Positions 1 to 6,144 of a stretch of 6,215 nucleotides of DNA are shown piece after piece. This DNA is from Planctomycetota bacterium (GTDB lineage: Bacteria; Planctomycetota; Brocadiia; Brocadiales; Brocadiaceae). Every line of letters starts with the position of its first letter. The stretch's first letter is position 1. Location: assembly GCA_023261465.1 (NCBI GenBank), contig JAHFOW010000171.1:1-6215 (forward strand). Direction: 5' to 3'. The notes below the pieces were generated by a model. It saw only the letters and a program-made list of their open reading frames with translations. It searched no databases and had not been told where the DNA came from. Both the position numbers and the translations under genes were made by a program.

Positions 1-2
1 AA

Positions 3-1034
3 ACATTTGAACACGTCTCTGCCTGCGCACCTTATATAGAAGGCCCGGCTCTGATCAAACTACGGGGAAGAAAGGAATTCGTTTACTTTAAGGGCATTGA
101 CCCTGAGGCAGAAGCGCGGGTAAGTGATTTTGAGTCATATATTACGCCATTTGGAAACCATCCCAGTGATTTATTAAAAACCCATGGAGAAAAAAACACG
201 GCAAGCGTCTTCGGTGGTTCAGAGTTAATGAGACTTGGGCAAGGGGAGCCGGAAAAAGACCCGGGATGTTTTATTCAAAACGGCGAACAGATTGTGCTTG
301 TCACATTAAAAGAGTGGGATAAAATTAGCGTCAAGGCATTTATCGTTGCCGGCAAATTCAAATCAGGCATGTATGATTTTGACAAGAACTATGTATATAT
401 TCCGCTCACCATTGCCCAGGAACTCGCTGGCTCAAAGGAAAAAGACGCCGTCACGGGCATTAGTGTGAAATTGGATGACTACCGTTACGCCAACGAGATA
501 AGGGATAAAATACAGACCGCATTAGGCTACGAATATTTTGTACAAACATGGGAAGATGCCAGAAGGACCTTTCTAACCGCAGTCATGATGGAAAGGAGAG
601 TGATGGCATTTATCCTCTTTTTTATCATTGTTGTTGCAGGATTTAATATCCTGGCCATTCTCACCATGATCGTCCTGGAAAAATCTAAAGATATTGGAAT
701 TTTAAAAGCACTGGGCGCAACCACACAAGGTATAATGTCAATTTTTCTGTTAAATGGACTCCTCATCGGAAGTATTGGCGCCAGTATTGGAGTCGCAATT
801 GGACTATCATTCACATTAAAGATCAACTGGCTGGAAAGCACCCTGTATACTCTCACAGGTTGGCGGCCATTCCCGCCAGAAGTATATTATTTTAACCAAA
901 TCCCAACGGTAATAAATCCACTGAGCATTACACTCACATCGGTTATCGCAATTATCAGCAGTGTGGTCTTTAGTATCTATCCTGCTTTAAGAGCAGCACG
1001 GCTTGATCCCGTGGAAACATTGCGTTATGAATAA
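3..1034 (+). CDS. LolC/LolE-family lipoprotein-releasing ABC transporter permease, 5'-truncated by window edge
   Basis: The reading frame is open from the first complete codon at position 3, so the ATG at 228 is internal and the true start lies upstream of the window. The visible 343 residues hold most of the periplasmic domain (roughly residues 1-195) and then three membrane segments (about 200-226, 243-270 and 306-327). Family hallmarks are the block FLTAVMMERRVMAFI running into a segment with VVAGFNILAIL, then EKSKDIGILKALGAT (the cytoplasmic coupling helix that contacts the ATPase), and the C-terminal ending YPALRAARLDPVETLRYE. LolC/LolE proteins are about 400-415 residues, so about 60-70 residues with the first membrane helix are missing. 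In the known system, LolCDE extracts lipoproteins from the inner membrane and hands them to LolA. The partner ATPase LolD is not encoded directly downstream. LolC versus LolE cannot be decided, and a related MacB/FtsX-type permease is a less likely alternative. Confidence 0.9.
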   Translation, partial: TFEHVSACAPYIEGPALIKLRGRKEFVYFKGIDPEAEARVSDFESYITPFGNHPSDLLKTHGEKNTASVFGGSELMRLGQGEPEKDPGCFIQNGEQIVLVTLKEWDKISVKAFIVAGKFKSGMYDFDKNYVYIPLTIAQELAGSKEKDAVTGISVKLDDYRYANEIRDKIQTALGYEYFVQTWEDARRTFLTAVMMERRVMAFILFFIIVVAGFNILAILTMIVLEKSKDIGILKALGATTQGIMSIFLLNGLLIGSIGASIGVAIGLSFTLKINWLESTLYTLTGWRPFPPEVYYFNQIPTVINPLSITLTSVIAIISSVVFSIYPALRAARLDPVETLRYE

Positions 1035-1061
1035 CCGTAATTTCCATTCTCATCAAATCTA

Positions 1062-1090
1062 TTGACAGACTTCACGATTACTGATAGCAT
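1062..1090 (+). promoter_or_regulatory. Sigma-70-type promoter for the J-domain/purC operon
   Basis: A perfect -35 TTGACA (1062-1067) is separated by 17 nt from a -10 TAGCAT (1085-1090; 4 of 6 consensus). TGA directly before it supplies an extended -10 (TGn). Transcription would begin near 1097, giving a leader of about 65 nt to the GTG at 1162. A short inverted repeat, GCAT-TT-ATGC (1087-1096), spans the -10 and the start point and could be an operator, but it is short enough to be chance. The element lies in the 127-nt gap after the permease gene, where I see no hairpin-plus-T-run terminator. Confidence 0.65.
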
Positions 1091-1161
1091 TTATGCACAT
1101 AATTCTTCCGGGTATTGTTTTCATTTGTTTGTACCTTTAGTTAAAAGAAAAGATATTAATT

Positions 1162-1983
1162 GTGGTAAATTACTACGACATACTTGAAGTAGGCTATGAG
1201 GTAAGCATAGAAGAGCTCAAACATTCGTTTCGTTCGCTTATCAAAAAATATCATCCTGATATACACAGCTCAAATAAACCATGGGCTGAATCAAAGACTA
1301 AGACCATTATCCAGGCCTATAAGATACTTTCTGACGCTACAACCCGTAAACATTACGATCAGCTGCACAGGCATCACTTCCAACATCGCAAAACAACAAA
1401 AACTCACAAAAAAGAAGACGCCACAACAAAAGAAGAACTTATTAAGGCAAAGGTAAAATCCATTTTCACCGACCTTTTAAACGGTCACACGCACAATGCC
1501 ATAGAAAATTACGAGCATTTGTTAAAAGAATTTACACATGTTGATTGCTTTTTACACCTCAATCATCGGGATTATATCGATTGCAAATTCCTGCTGGCCG
1601 AAGCGTATGAAAAACTAAAAGAATATGAGACCGCCGCCAGATTCTATGAACTTATCCTGGAAAAGGGGAAAAACGCCGTTCACCGCGGTCATCTGTTTGA
1701 TGAGATCAAGGAACGGATAAGAAATATCTATTGCCGCAAATTGACAAAGAATGTAGAGCCGGAAAAGGCGCTGGATTACTATGAAAAAGTTCTAACGCTC
1801 AATCTGTGCAAAAGTGAAAATGCCTTTATTCACAAAAAGATGGCAGAATGCTATCTGATATTGAATGCATACGAAAAGGCCATAGATCACTTAAATATGG
1901 CGATATCACTAAAACCCAATATCCAGGGCGCCGGCAAACTCAAAACAAAACTTAAACAATACATACCAGACTTTGTTTTATAA
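1162..1983 (+). CDS. J-domain (DnaJ-like) co-chaperone with C-terminal TPR repeats
   Basis: This 273-residue soluble protein has an N-terminal J domain (about residues 3-69) with the invariant HPD motif at 31-33, needed to stimulate DnaK ATPase, and a typical ending TRKHYDQLHR. It lacks the Gly/Phe region, zinc-finger and C-terminal substrate domains of true DnaJ. A basic, histidine-rich linker (about 67-85) is followed by a helical region with TPR-like repeats. The clearest are 138-171 (LAEAYEKLKEYETAARFYE) and 222-253 (AECYLILNAYEKAIDHLN), with a weaker one at about 186-213. It is therefore probably a specialised DnaK partner that binds a client or complex through its TPRs; the client is unknown. 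The start is GTG, the only good start before an in-frame TAG at 1138, and it places the J domain at the very N terminus. The upstream purine run AAAAGAAAAGA is a poor ribosome site. purC begins 9 nt after its stop. Confidence 0.88.
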   Translation: MVNYYDILEVGYEVSIEELKHSFRSLIKKYHPDIHSSNKPWAESKTKTIIQAYKILSDATTRKHYDQLHRHHFQHRKTTKTHKKEDATTKEELIKAKVKSIFTDLLNGHTHNAIENYEHLLKEFTHVDCFLHLNHRDYIDCKFLLAEAYEKLKEYETAARFYELILEKGKNAVHRGHLFDEIKERIRNIYCRKLTKNVEPEKALDYYEKVLTLNLCKSENAFIHKKMAECYLILNAYEKAIDHLNMAISLKPNIQGAGKLKTKLKQYIPDFVL

Positions 1984-1992
1984 TAGAAAACC

Positions 1993-2898
1993 GTGACAAG
2001 AGAAACAACTCCACTTCTTTCTATACATATTCCAGGGCTCAAACTTTACAACCGTGGTAAGGTTCGTGACATCTACGAAGTAAATGATGCATTATTGATC
2101 ATTGCTACAGATCGCATATCGGCCTTTGACGTTGTTCTGCCCAATGGCATTCCCTACAAAGGAAATGTACTCACAGGACTTTCAGAATTCTGGTTCAAGT
2201 ACACTACAGATATTACCGGGAACCATCTCATCACCACGCAGATAGAACGCATGAACAGTACCTCTGTTTTAAAGCATAAAGATATTTTGCAGGGACGTTC
2301 CATGCTCGCAAAAAAGGTCAAGGTGTTCCCTGTAGAGTTTGTTATTCGTGGTTATCTTGCCGGTTCCGGCTGGAAGGAATACCAACAAGCACAATCTATC
2401 TGCGGAATAAAACTCCCGCCGGGACTCAAAGAATCCGATAAACTTCCGGAACCCATCTTCACACCCTCGACAAAGGCAACTACGGGACATGATGAAAACA
2501 TTCCTTTTTCCAGGGTCGTTGAATTGATTGGAAAGAAGTATGCGGAAGAATTAAAAGAAAAAAGTATCCGGGTTTATCTCAAGGCCAGCGAATACGCAAG
2601 AAGTAAGGGCATCATCATCTGTGACACCAAATTCGAATGGGGCGTTACAAACGATAATAAAACAATCCTGGTAGATGAGGCGCTCACGCCGGATTCCTCA
2701 CGTTTCTGGCCTCTGGAAAGCTATAAACCAGGAAGATCTCAGGTATCTTACGACAAACAATTCATTCGCGACTATCTTGAAACTATCCACTGGGACAAAA
2801 AGCCGCCAGCGCCAATACTTCCCCCTGATATCATCCAGAAGACATCAGAAAAATACCTGAATGCCTATAAAACACTTACCGGAAAAAACCTGGTATAA
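1993..2898 (+). CDS. purC: Phosphoribosylaminoimidazole-succinocarboxamide (SAICAR) synthase
   Basis: The enzyme joins CAIR and L-aspartate with ATP to make SAICAR, a late step of de novo purine synthesis in the cytoplasm. The 301-residue length fits the longer yeast ADE1-like form rather than the roughly 240-residue E. coli form. Family motifs occur in order: GKVRDIYE (22-29), ATDRISAFDVVLPNG (38-52), FPVEFVIRGYLAGSGW (112-127, the SAICAR signature region), STKATTGHDENI (159-170), DTKFEWG (211-217) and VDEALTPDSSRFWP (227-240). No essential block looks broken. The start is GTG: an in-frame TAG lies at 1984-1986, and the next in-frame ATG falls at residue 87, after the nucleotide-binding motifs. 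There is no Shine-Dalgarno match ahead of it, so translation probably couples to the J-domain gene that ends 9 nt upstream. No other purine gene is in the window. Confidence 0.96.
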   Translation: MTRETTPLLSIHIPGLKLYNRGKVRDIYEVNDALLIIATDRISAFDVVLPNGIPYKGNVLTGLSEFWFKYTTDITGNHLITTQIERMNSTSVLKHKDILQGRSMLAKKVKVFPVEFVIRGYLAGSGWKEYQQAQSICGIKLPPGLKESDKLPEPIFTPSTKATTGHDENIPFSRVVELIGKKYAEELKEKSIRVYLKASEYARSKGIIICDTKFEWGVTNDNKTILVDEALTPDSSRFWPLESYKPGRSQVSYDKQFIRDYLETIHWDKKPPAPILPPDIIQKTSEKYLNAYKTLTGKNLV

Positions 2899-3039
2899 AG
2901 TCCTTATAACGCTAACAAATTAATGTATGTCAGGCTTTAGTCGTTTTATTAAACCCATGCACATACAACAGTGAATAGTTGCCCGACACTCCTATTTATG
3001 GCAATTTTCACGTATGATAAAATTCCAGAATATTATATT

Positions 3040-3849
3040 ATGAAACCTAATACAAACGATTTCAAAAAATATCTCGAAGTTGCACAGGCAGCCGCACTTC
3101 AGGCCGGGGTGGTTCTAAAAAAGCATTTTAGAAAATTAGCACCCTCCATGATCAACGAAAAGGCACAGCACGATTTCGTCACTCATGTAGACAGGCAGTC
3201 TGAAGATATTATCAAAGACCACATACGGCGCAATTTTAGGGATCATGCCATACTTGCCGAAGAGTCTTCCGCAGAAAAGAGTACTTCCCCATACCAGTGG
3301 ATTATCGATCCCCTTGATGGCACCCTAAACTATATCCACGGTCTGCCGGGTTTCGCTATCTCCATTGCCTTGCAAATTCAGGGAGACTTGACCGTCGGTC
3401 TCATTTACGAACCTTTGCGGGAACATATTTATTCGGCCATTAAAGGAAATGGGGCTTTCAAAAATGATAAACGTATTTGTGTCTCTTCATCCAACAATCT
3501 GAGTACCGCCCTGATTGCAACGGGCTTTCCCTTTAGGATAAAAGACATTATTGACCCATATCTCAAGGTATTTAAGGATTTATTCATGCAGGCCACAGGC
3601 ATCAGGAGATGCGGTTCTGCCTGTCTCGACCTTGCGTACACAGCCGAAGGCATTTTCGGGGGGTTTTTTGAATATGGCCTGTCACCATGGGATATCGCAG
3701 CAGGCGCGCTCCTGGTTCAGGAGGCAGGCGGCATTGTCACTGATTTTAAAGGAAGTGGAGAATACATGAAGACCGGCAATGTCATTGCTGGCACAAAAGG
3801 AGTGCACCACGAAATGCTCCGGATTATTCAGAAGACCTTTCAGCATTGA
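3040..3849 (+). CDS. Inositol monophosphatase family protein (SuhB-like)
   Basis: This is a Mg2+-dependent phosphatase of the inositol monophosphatase superfamily, 269 residues from the chosen start. Metal-site motifs are intact: HDFVTHVDRQSE (44-55), the acidic pair in LAEES (E74/E75), WIIDPLDGTLNYIHGLP (87-103; D90 and D93 as metal ligands) and SPWDIAAGALLVQEAGG (215-231; D218). GSACLDLAYTAEG also matches SuhB-type proteins. The frame extends upstream to a GTG at 2971 with an internal ATG at 2998. I prefer the ATG at 3040 because it gives the usual family length and places the DPLDGT aspartates at 90 and 93, as in well-known IMPases; the 23 extra upstream residues look unlike the family. 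No strong ribosome site supports any of the three. The substrate could be inositol phosphate, 3'-phosphoadenosine phosphate or another sugar phosphate. It follows purC by 141 nt with no clear promoter. Confidence 0.9.
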   Translation: MKPNTNDFKKYLEVAQAAALQAGVVLKKHFRKLAPSMINEKAQHDFVTHVDRQSEDIIKDHIRRNFRDHAILAEESSAEKSTSPYQWIIDPLDGTLNYIHGLPGFAISIALQIQGDLTVGLIYEPLREHIYSAIKGNGAFKNDKRICVSSSNNLSTALIATGFPFRIKDIIDPYLKVFKDLFMQATGIRRCGSACLDLAYTAEGIFGGFFEYGLSPWDIAAGALLVQEAGGIVTDFKGSGEYMKTGNVIAGTKGVHHEMLRIIQKTFQH

Positions 3850-3874
3850 CAAACAAGTTCAACAAGTCTATGAT
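3846..3874 (+). promoter_or_regulatory. Sigma-70-type promoter for the secreted-protein operon
   Basis: A perfect -35 TTGACA (3846-3851) overlaps the TGA stop of the phosphatase gene. After a 17-nt spacer comes -10 TATGAT (3869-3874; 5 of 6 consensus). Start of transcription is expected near 3881, about 125 nt before the ATG at 4005. This is the best promoter match in the window and separates the exported-protein genes from the housekeeping genes upstream. Confidence 0.68.
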
Positions 3875-3885
3875 TCCCAAAAATT

Positions 3886-3917
3886 AACATGAATATGTTT
3901 GAACAATTGTAACAATT
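3886..3917 (+). repeat. Pair of short inverted repeats just downstream of the predicted transcription start
   Basis: The first repeat is AACAT-GAAT-ATGTT (3886-3899). The second is AATTGT-A-ACAATT (3905-3917), which also contains a direct repeat of AACAATT at 3902-3908 and 3911-3917, spaced 9 nt. They would occupy about +6 to +37 of the leader. Near-perfect dyads at this place resemble operator sites for a dimeric repressor; the second has a 1-nt centre and so cannot be an RNA hairpin. The region is AT-rich, so chance symmetry is possible. No regulator gene is in the window. Confidence 0.35.
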
Positions 3918-3990
3918 TGATTTTTTGGAAAGATCGGGGAAAAATAAAATTGATACAAATATTCGCTATTTCTCAAAAATTTCATTTCAT

Positions 3991-3995
3991 AGGAG
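3991..3995 (+). promoter_or_regulatory. Shine-Dalgarno site that decides the start of the GlcG/HbpS-like gene
   Basis: AGGAG directly abuts an ATG at 3996, which is too close for initiation. It sits 9 nt before a second in-frame ATG at 4005, a workable spacing. The second ATG also gives a cleaner signal peptide (MKRYK...), so 4005 is preferred. Confidence 0.75.
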
Positions 3996-4004
3996 ATGCG
4001 TATC

Positions 4005-4766
4005 ATGAAGCGTTATAAAATAATTTTCAATGGTTTTATTGCATCACTATTTTTTGTTGCCTTGTTTTCGCCATTGTCTTTCGCGGGTAGTCTGCCTTCT
4101 CACGCGGAACTCCAGGAAACCCTCATGGCGGTAGTGAAGGAGAATAATGGCGGATTCGGTTTTCATATGTGGGCAACAGTGGTAGATCGGGACGGCGTGG
4201 TTAAGGCCGTGGTGTTTTCCGGAAATGACCGGGGAGATCAATGGCCTGGCAGCCGCGTTATTTCTGCGCAAAAGGCAAATACCGCTAATGCCTTCAGTCT
4301 GCCGGGATTTGCTTTGTCAACCGCAAATCTGTTTTCCGCCGTACAACCAGGGGGTAGTTTATATGGGTTACAGGAAAGTAATCCGGTTTCTCCGGAAGTA
4401 GCATATCAGGGTTCATCCGAAAAATTTGGAACGGAAAAAGACCCAATGGTCGGCCATAAGATAGGTGGGGTTAATATATTTGGCGGAGGTTTGGCGCTCT
4501 ACAACAGTGAGGGAAAACTCATTGGGGCTTTAGGTGTGAGCGGCGATAGTTCTTGCGCTGATCACAATATAGCATGGAAGGTACGGCATGGACTGAATCT
4601 GGACTACGTTCCGTCAGGGGTTAGCCCAACAAAAGACGATAACATTGTCTATGACATCACCAATGGCATCAGCGCAAGTGGTTGGGGCCATCCGCAATGC
4701 ACTCCCGAAGCGGCTCGTATTGCCCGGGAATTCCCAAAAACTCATCCTGTAAGAAAAACGAAATAA
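4005..4766 (+). CDS. Secreted GlcG/HbpS-like (DUF336) haem-binding-family protein
   Basis: This 253-residue protein has a Sec signal peptide: basic MKRYK, a hydrophobic core at about 6-25, and likely cleavage after SFA (27/28). The mature part matches the GlcG/HbpS family: WATVVDRDG (56-64), SRVISAQKANTANAFS (83-98), and the glycine-rich ending GGVNIFGGGLALYN (154-167) with GKLIGALGVSGDSSCADHN (170-188). Small family members are about 135-190 residues. This one is longer, with an insert around 105-150 and a tail after 190 carrying GWGHPQC. Two mature cysteines (C184, C232) could form a disulphide in the periplasm. Some family members (Streptomyces HbpS) bind haem outside the cell, whereas the role of GlcG near glycolate genes is unclear. 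Haem binding here is therefore inference, and no ligand residue can be assigned. The gene has its own promoter and a long leader, and the RCC1-repeat gene follows after 24 nt. Confidence 0.78.
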   Translation: MKRYKIIFNGFIASLFFVALFSPLSFAGSLPSHAELQETLMAVVKENNGGFGFHMWATVVDRDGVVKAVVFSGNDRGDQWPGSRVISAQKANTANAFSLPGFALSTANLFSAVQPGGSLYGLQESNPVSPEVAYQGSSEKFGTEKDPMVGHKIGGVNIFGGGLALYNSEGKLIGALGVSGDSSCADHNIAWKVRHGLNLDYVPSGVSPTKDDNIVYDITNGISASGWGHPQCTPEAARIAREFPKTHPVRKTK

Positions 4767-4790
4767 AATTCAAAATACCGGGACACGATT

Positions 4791-5948
4791 ATGAAAAACC
4801 CCATTTTTAACCCGATGCACACCAGACTTAACACCTTATGCTGGTTTTCAATCTCATTTCTCGTGGTTTTGTTTTTTAGTACAATCACCTCTGCATCGAC
4901 AATTGTGCAGATATCCGGTGGAGGTTTTCATAGCCTGGTTTTGAAATCAGACGGCACCGTATGGGCATGGGGACTCAATATATATGGTCAGCTTGGGGAT
5001 GGAACAAATACCGACAGGAAGACACCCGTACAGGTGAAGGGATTAAACCATGTTACGGCAATCGCAGGAGGAGTGTGGCACAGTATTGCCTTGAAAACAG
5101 ATGGCACAGTCTGGGCATGGGGCGGCAACTGGGCAGGGCAACTGGGAGACGGCACAACAAAGAGCCAGAACACCCCTGTTCAGGTAAGCGGACTTAATAA
5201 CGTCACCGCAATTGCCACAAAAGGACAGCACAGTCTTGCCCTGAAGTCAGATGTCGCCGTTTGGGCATGGGGAAGAAACACATACGGACAATTGGGAGAT
5301 GGGACCACTAGCGATAGAAACACACCAGTACAGACAAGGGTTATCAAGAACATCATTTCCATTGCCGGAGGGGGATATCATGGCCTTGCACGGAAGGCAG
5401 ATGGTACTATCTGGGCATGGGGACTTAACAAGTATGGACAAGTGGGAGATGGTTCCACCACAGACAGGGTAAGCCCCGTCATGGTAAGCGGGCTTGTAGA
5501 CGTCCGCGATATCAATGGTGGCGGAGATCACTGCATTGTCCTGAAGAATAACGGCACCGTTTGGACATGGGGATTTAATGAGAGTGGCCAGTTGGGAGAC
5601 GGTTCAACCGACAACAGAAGTACCCCATTCCCCGTGAATGAACTTAGAAATGTCTGTGCAATTGCTGGCGGAGGAGATCACACCCTTGCCCTGAAATCGG
5701 ACGGAACTGTGTGGGCGTGGGGGAGTAATAATAGCGGCCAGTTGGGGGATGGAACTATCTCAAATAAAGAAATACCTGCCCTTATAAAAAACCTCGACCA
5801 TGTTATTTCTGTTTCTTGTGGCGGACAGCACAGCCTTGCCCTGAAAGCCGATGGTACTGTGTGGGCATGGGGATTAAACAAAAACGGACAACTGGGAGAC
5901 GGCTCCACATCAAACAGAAACATTCCGGCACAGATAAATATCAAGTAA
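4791..5948 (+). CDS. Secreted RCC1-type seven-bladed beta-propeller protein
   Basis: This 385-residue protein has an N-terminal signal peptide (hydrophobic core at about 17-32, likely cleavage after TSA at 35/36). It is followed only by RCC1-type repeats of exactly 50 residues, each with the core DGTVWAWG-N--GQLGDG(T/S)T. Units start at residues 51, 101, 151, 201, 251, 301 and 351. The last has 35 residues and is completed by the 15 N-terminal residues 36-50 (STIVQISGGGFHSLV), the usual ring-closing arrangement of propellers. Unit 3 departs most (DVAVWAWG, and TRVIKN in place of the VSGL-type turn); units 4-6 carry one cysteine each. RCC1 propellers generally bind proteins; the eukaryotic nuclear exchange-factor role cannot be assumed for a secreted bacterial protein, and the partner is unknown. 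An alternative ATG at 4815 would shorten the signal peptide to 28 residues. The ribosome site is weak (GGGA at 4779-4783), in line with co-transcription with the upstream gene. Confidence 0.9.
   Translation: MKNPIFNPMHTRLNTLCWFSISFLVVLFFSTITSASTIVQISGGGFHSLVLKSDGTVWAWGLNIYGQLGDGTNTDRKTPVQVKGLNHVTAIAGGVWHSIALKTDGTVWAWGGNWAGQLGDGTTKSQNTPVQVSGLNNVTAIATKGQHSLALKSDVAVWAWGRNTYGQLGDGTTSDRNTPVQTRVIKNIISIAGGGYHGLARKADGTIWAWGLNKYGQVGDGSTTDRVSPVMVSGLVDVRDINGGGDHCIVLKNNGTVWTWGFNESGQLGDGSTDNRSTPFPVNELRNVCAIAGGGDHTLALKSDGTVWAWGSNNSGQLGDGTISNKEIPALIKNLDHVISVSCGGQHSLALKADGTVWAWGLNKNGQLGDGSTSNRNIPAQINIK
4896..5945 (+). repeat. Coding tandem repeat, 150-nt period, seven copies' worth
   Basis: The core encoding (V/I)W(A/T)WG recurs at 4959, 5109, 5259, 5409, 5559, 5709 and 5859, always exactly 150 nt apart. 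Full units run 4941-5090, 5091-5240, 5241-5390, 5391-5540, 5541-5690 and 5691-5840. A partial unit at 5841-5945 complements a partial one at 4896-4940. Copies have diverged by many substitutions, mostly at third positions, but by no insertion or deletion. Confidence 0.95.
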
Positions 5949-5959
5949 TCCCGTTTTTC

Positions 5960-5988
5960 TTTACAATTTGCGCATTCAATAGTATAAA
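5960..5988 (+). promoter_or_regulatory. Probable promoter for the gene starting at 6145
   Basis: TTTACA (5960-5965; 5 of 6 match to the -35) lies 17 nt before TATAAA (5983-5988; 5 of 6 match to the -10). It starts 11 nt after the propeller gene's stop codon. Transcription would start near 5995 and leave a leader of about 150 nt. No hairpin-plus-T-run terminator for the propeller gene is visible; the T-rich stretch at 5954-5962 has no GC stem before it. Confidence 0.55.
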
Positions 5989-6062
5989 AGTACTCAGCGT
6001 TGTCCGGTTAGGAAATTGCGTACTACTGGTATCAGAAAAAATAAGAAAGAAATACTGTTTTG

Positions 6063-6078
6063 AGGAGATATTTCTCTT
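6063..6078 (+). repeat. Short inverted repeat in the leader of the last gene
   Basis: AGGAGA-TATT-TCTCTT can fold as a 6-bp stem with one G-U pair and a 4-nt loop. It contains an AGGAG sequence and overlaps a TTGACA hexamer at 6077-6082. It lies about 70 nt before the start codon at 6145, with no T-run after it, so it is not a terminator. It may be a small leader structure, an operator or chance. Confidence 0.3.
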
Positions 6079-6130
6079 GACAAATTGGCAAAATGTGCCC
6101 GGAAAATCTTTCATAAAAACCTTTAATTAC

Positions 6131-6135
6131 AGGAG
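6131..6135 (+). promoter_or_regulatory. Shine-Dalgarno site for the truncated last gene
   Basis: AGGAG stands 9 nt before the ATG at 6145. The nearer ATG at 6138 is only 2 nt away and its frame stops after seven codons (MKNAAHL), so 6145 is the likely start. Confidence 0.65.
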
Positions 6136-6144
6136 TTATGAAAA

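Noticed and set aside
527..856. Antisense open frame within the permease gene
   Set aside because: It is the shadow of hydrophobic codons on the coding strand, with no ribosome site and no family resemblance.
228..1034. ATG at 228 as the true start of the permease gene
   Set aside because: The frame is open without a stop back to position 3, and the upstream residues read as the rest of the periplasmic domain; starting at 228 would also remove the first membrane helix.
4988..5944. Antisense open frames across the propeller gene
   Set aside because: They recur with the 150-nt repeat and simply mirror the repeated coding DNA; they have no start-site support or recognisable domains.
4941..5945. 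CRISPR-like or non-coding tandem array
   Set aside because: The 150-nt period is a whole number of codons, copies diverge mainly at synonymous positions, and the translation is a clear RCC1 propeller.
5949..5965. Rho-independent terminator after the propeller gene
   Set aside because: There is a T-rich run but no GC-rich stem before it.
6085..6100. Sigma-54 promoter around TTGGCAAAATGTGCCC
   Set aside because: The GG and GC elements do not have the required order and spacing.
6077..6105. TTGACA at 6077-6082 as the main promoter of the last gene
   Set aside because: The hexamer 17 nt downstream is CGGAAA, far from a -10 consensus; TTTACA-N17-TATAAA at 5960-5988 is a much better pair.
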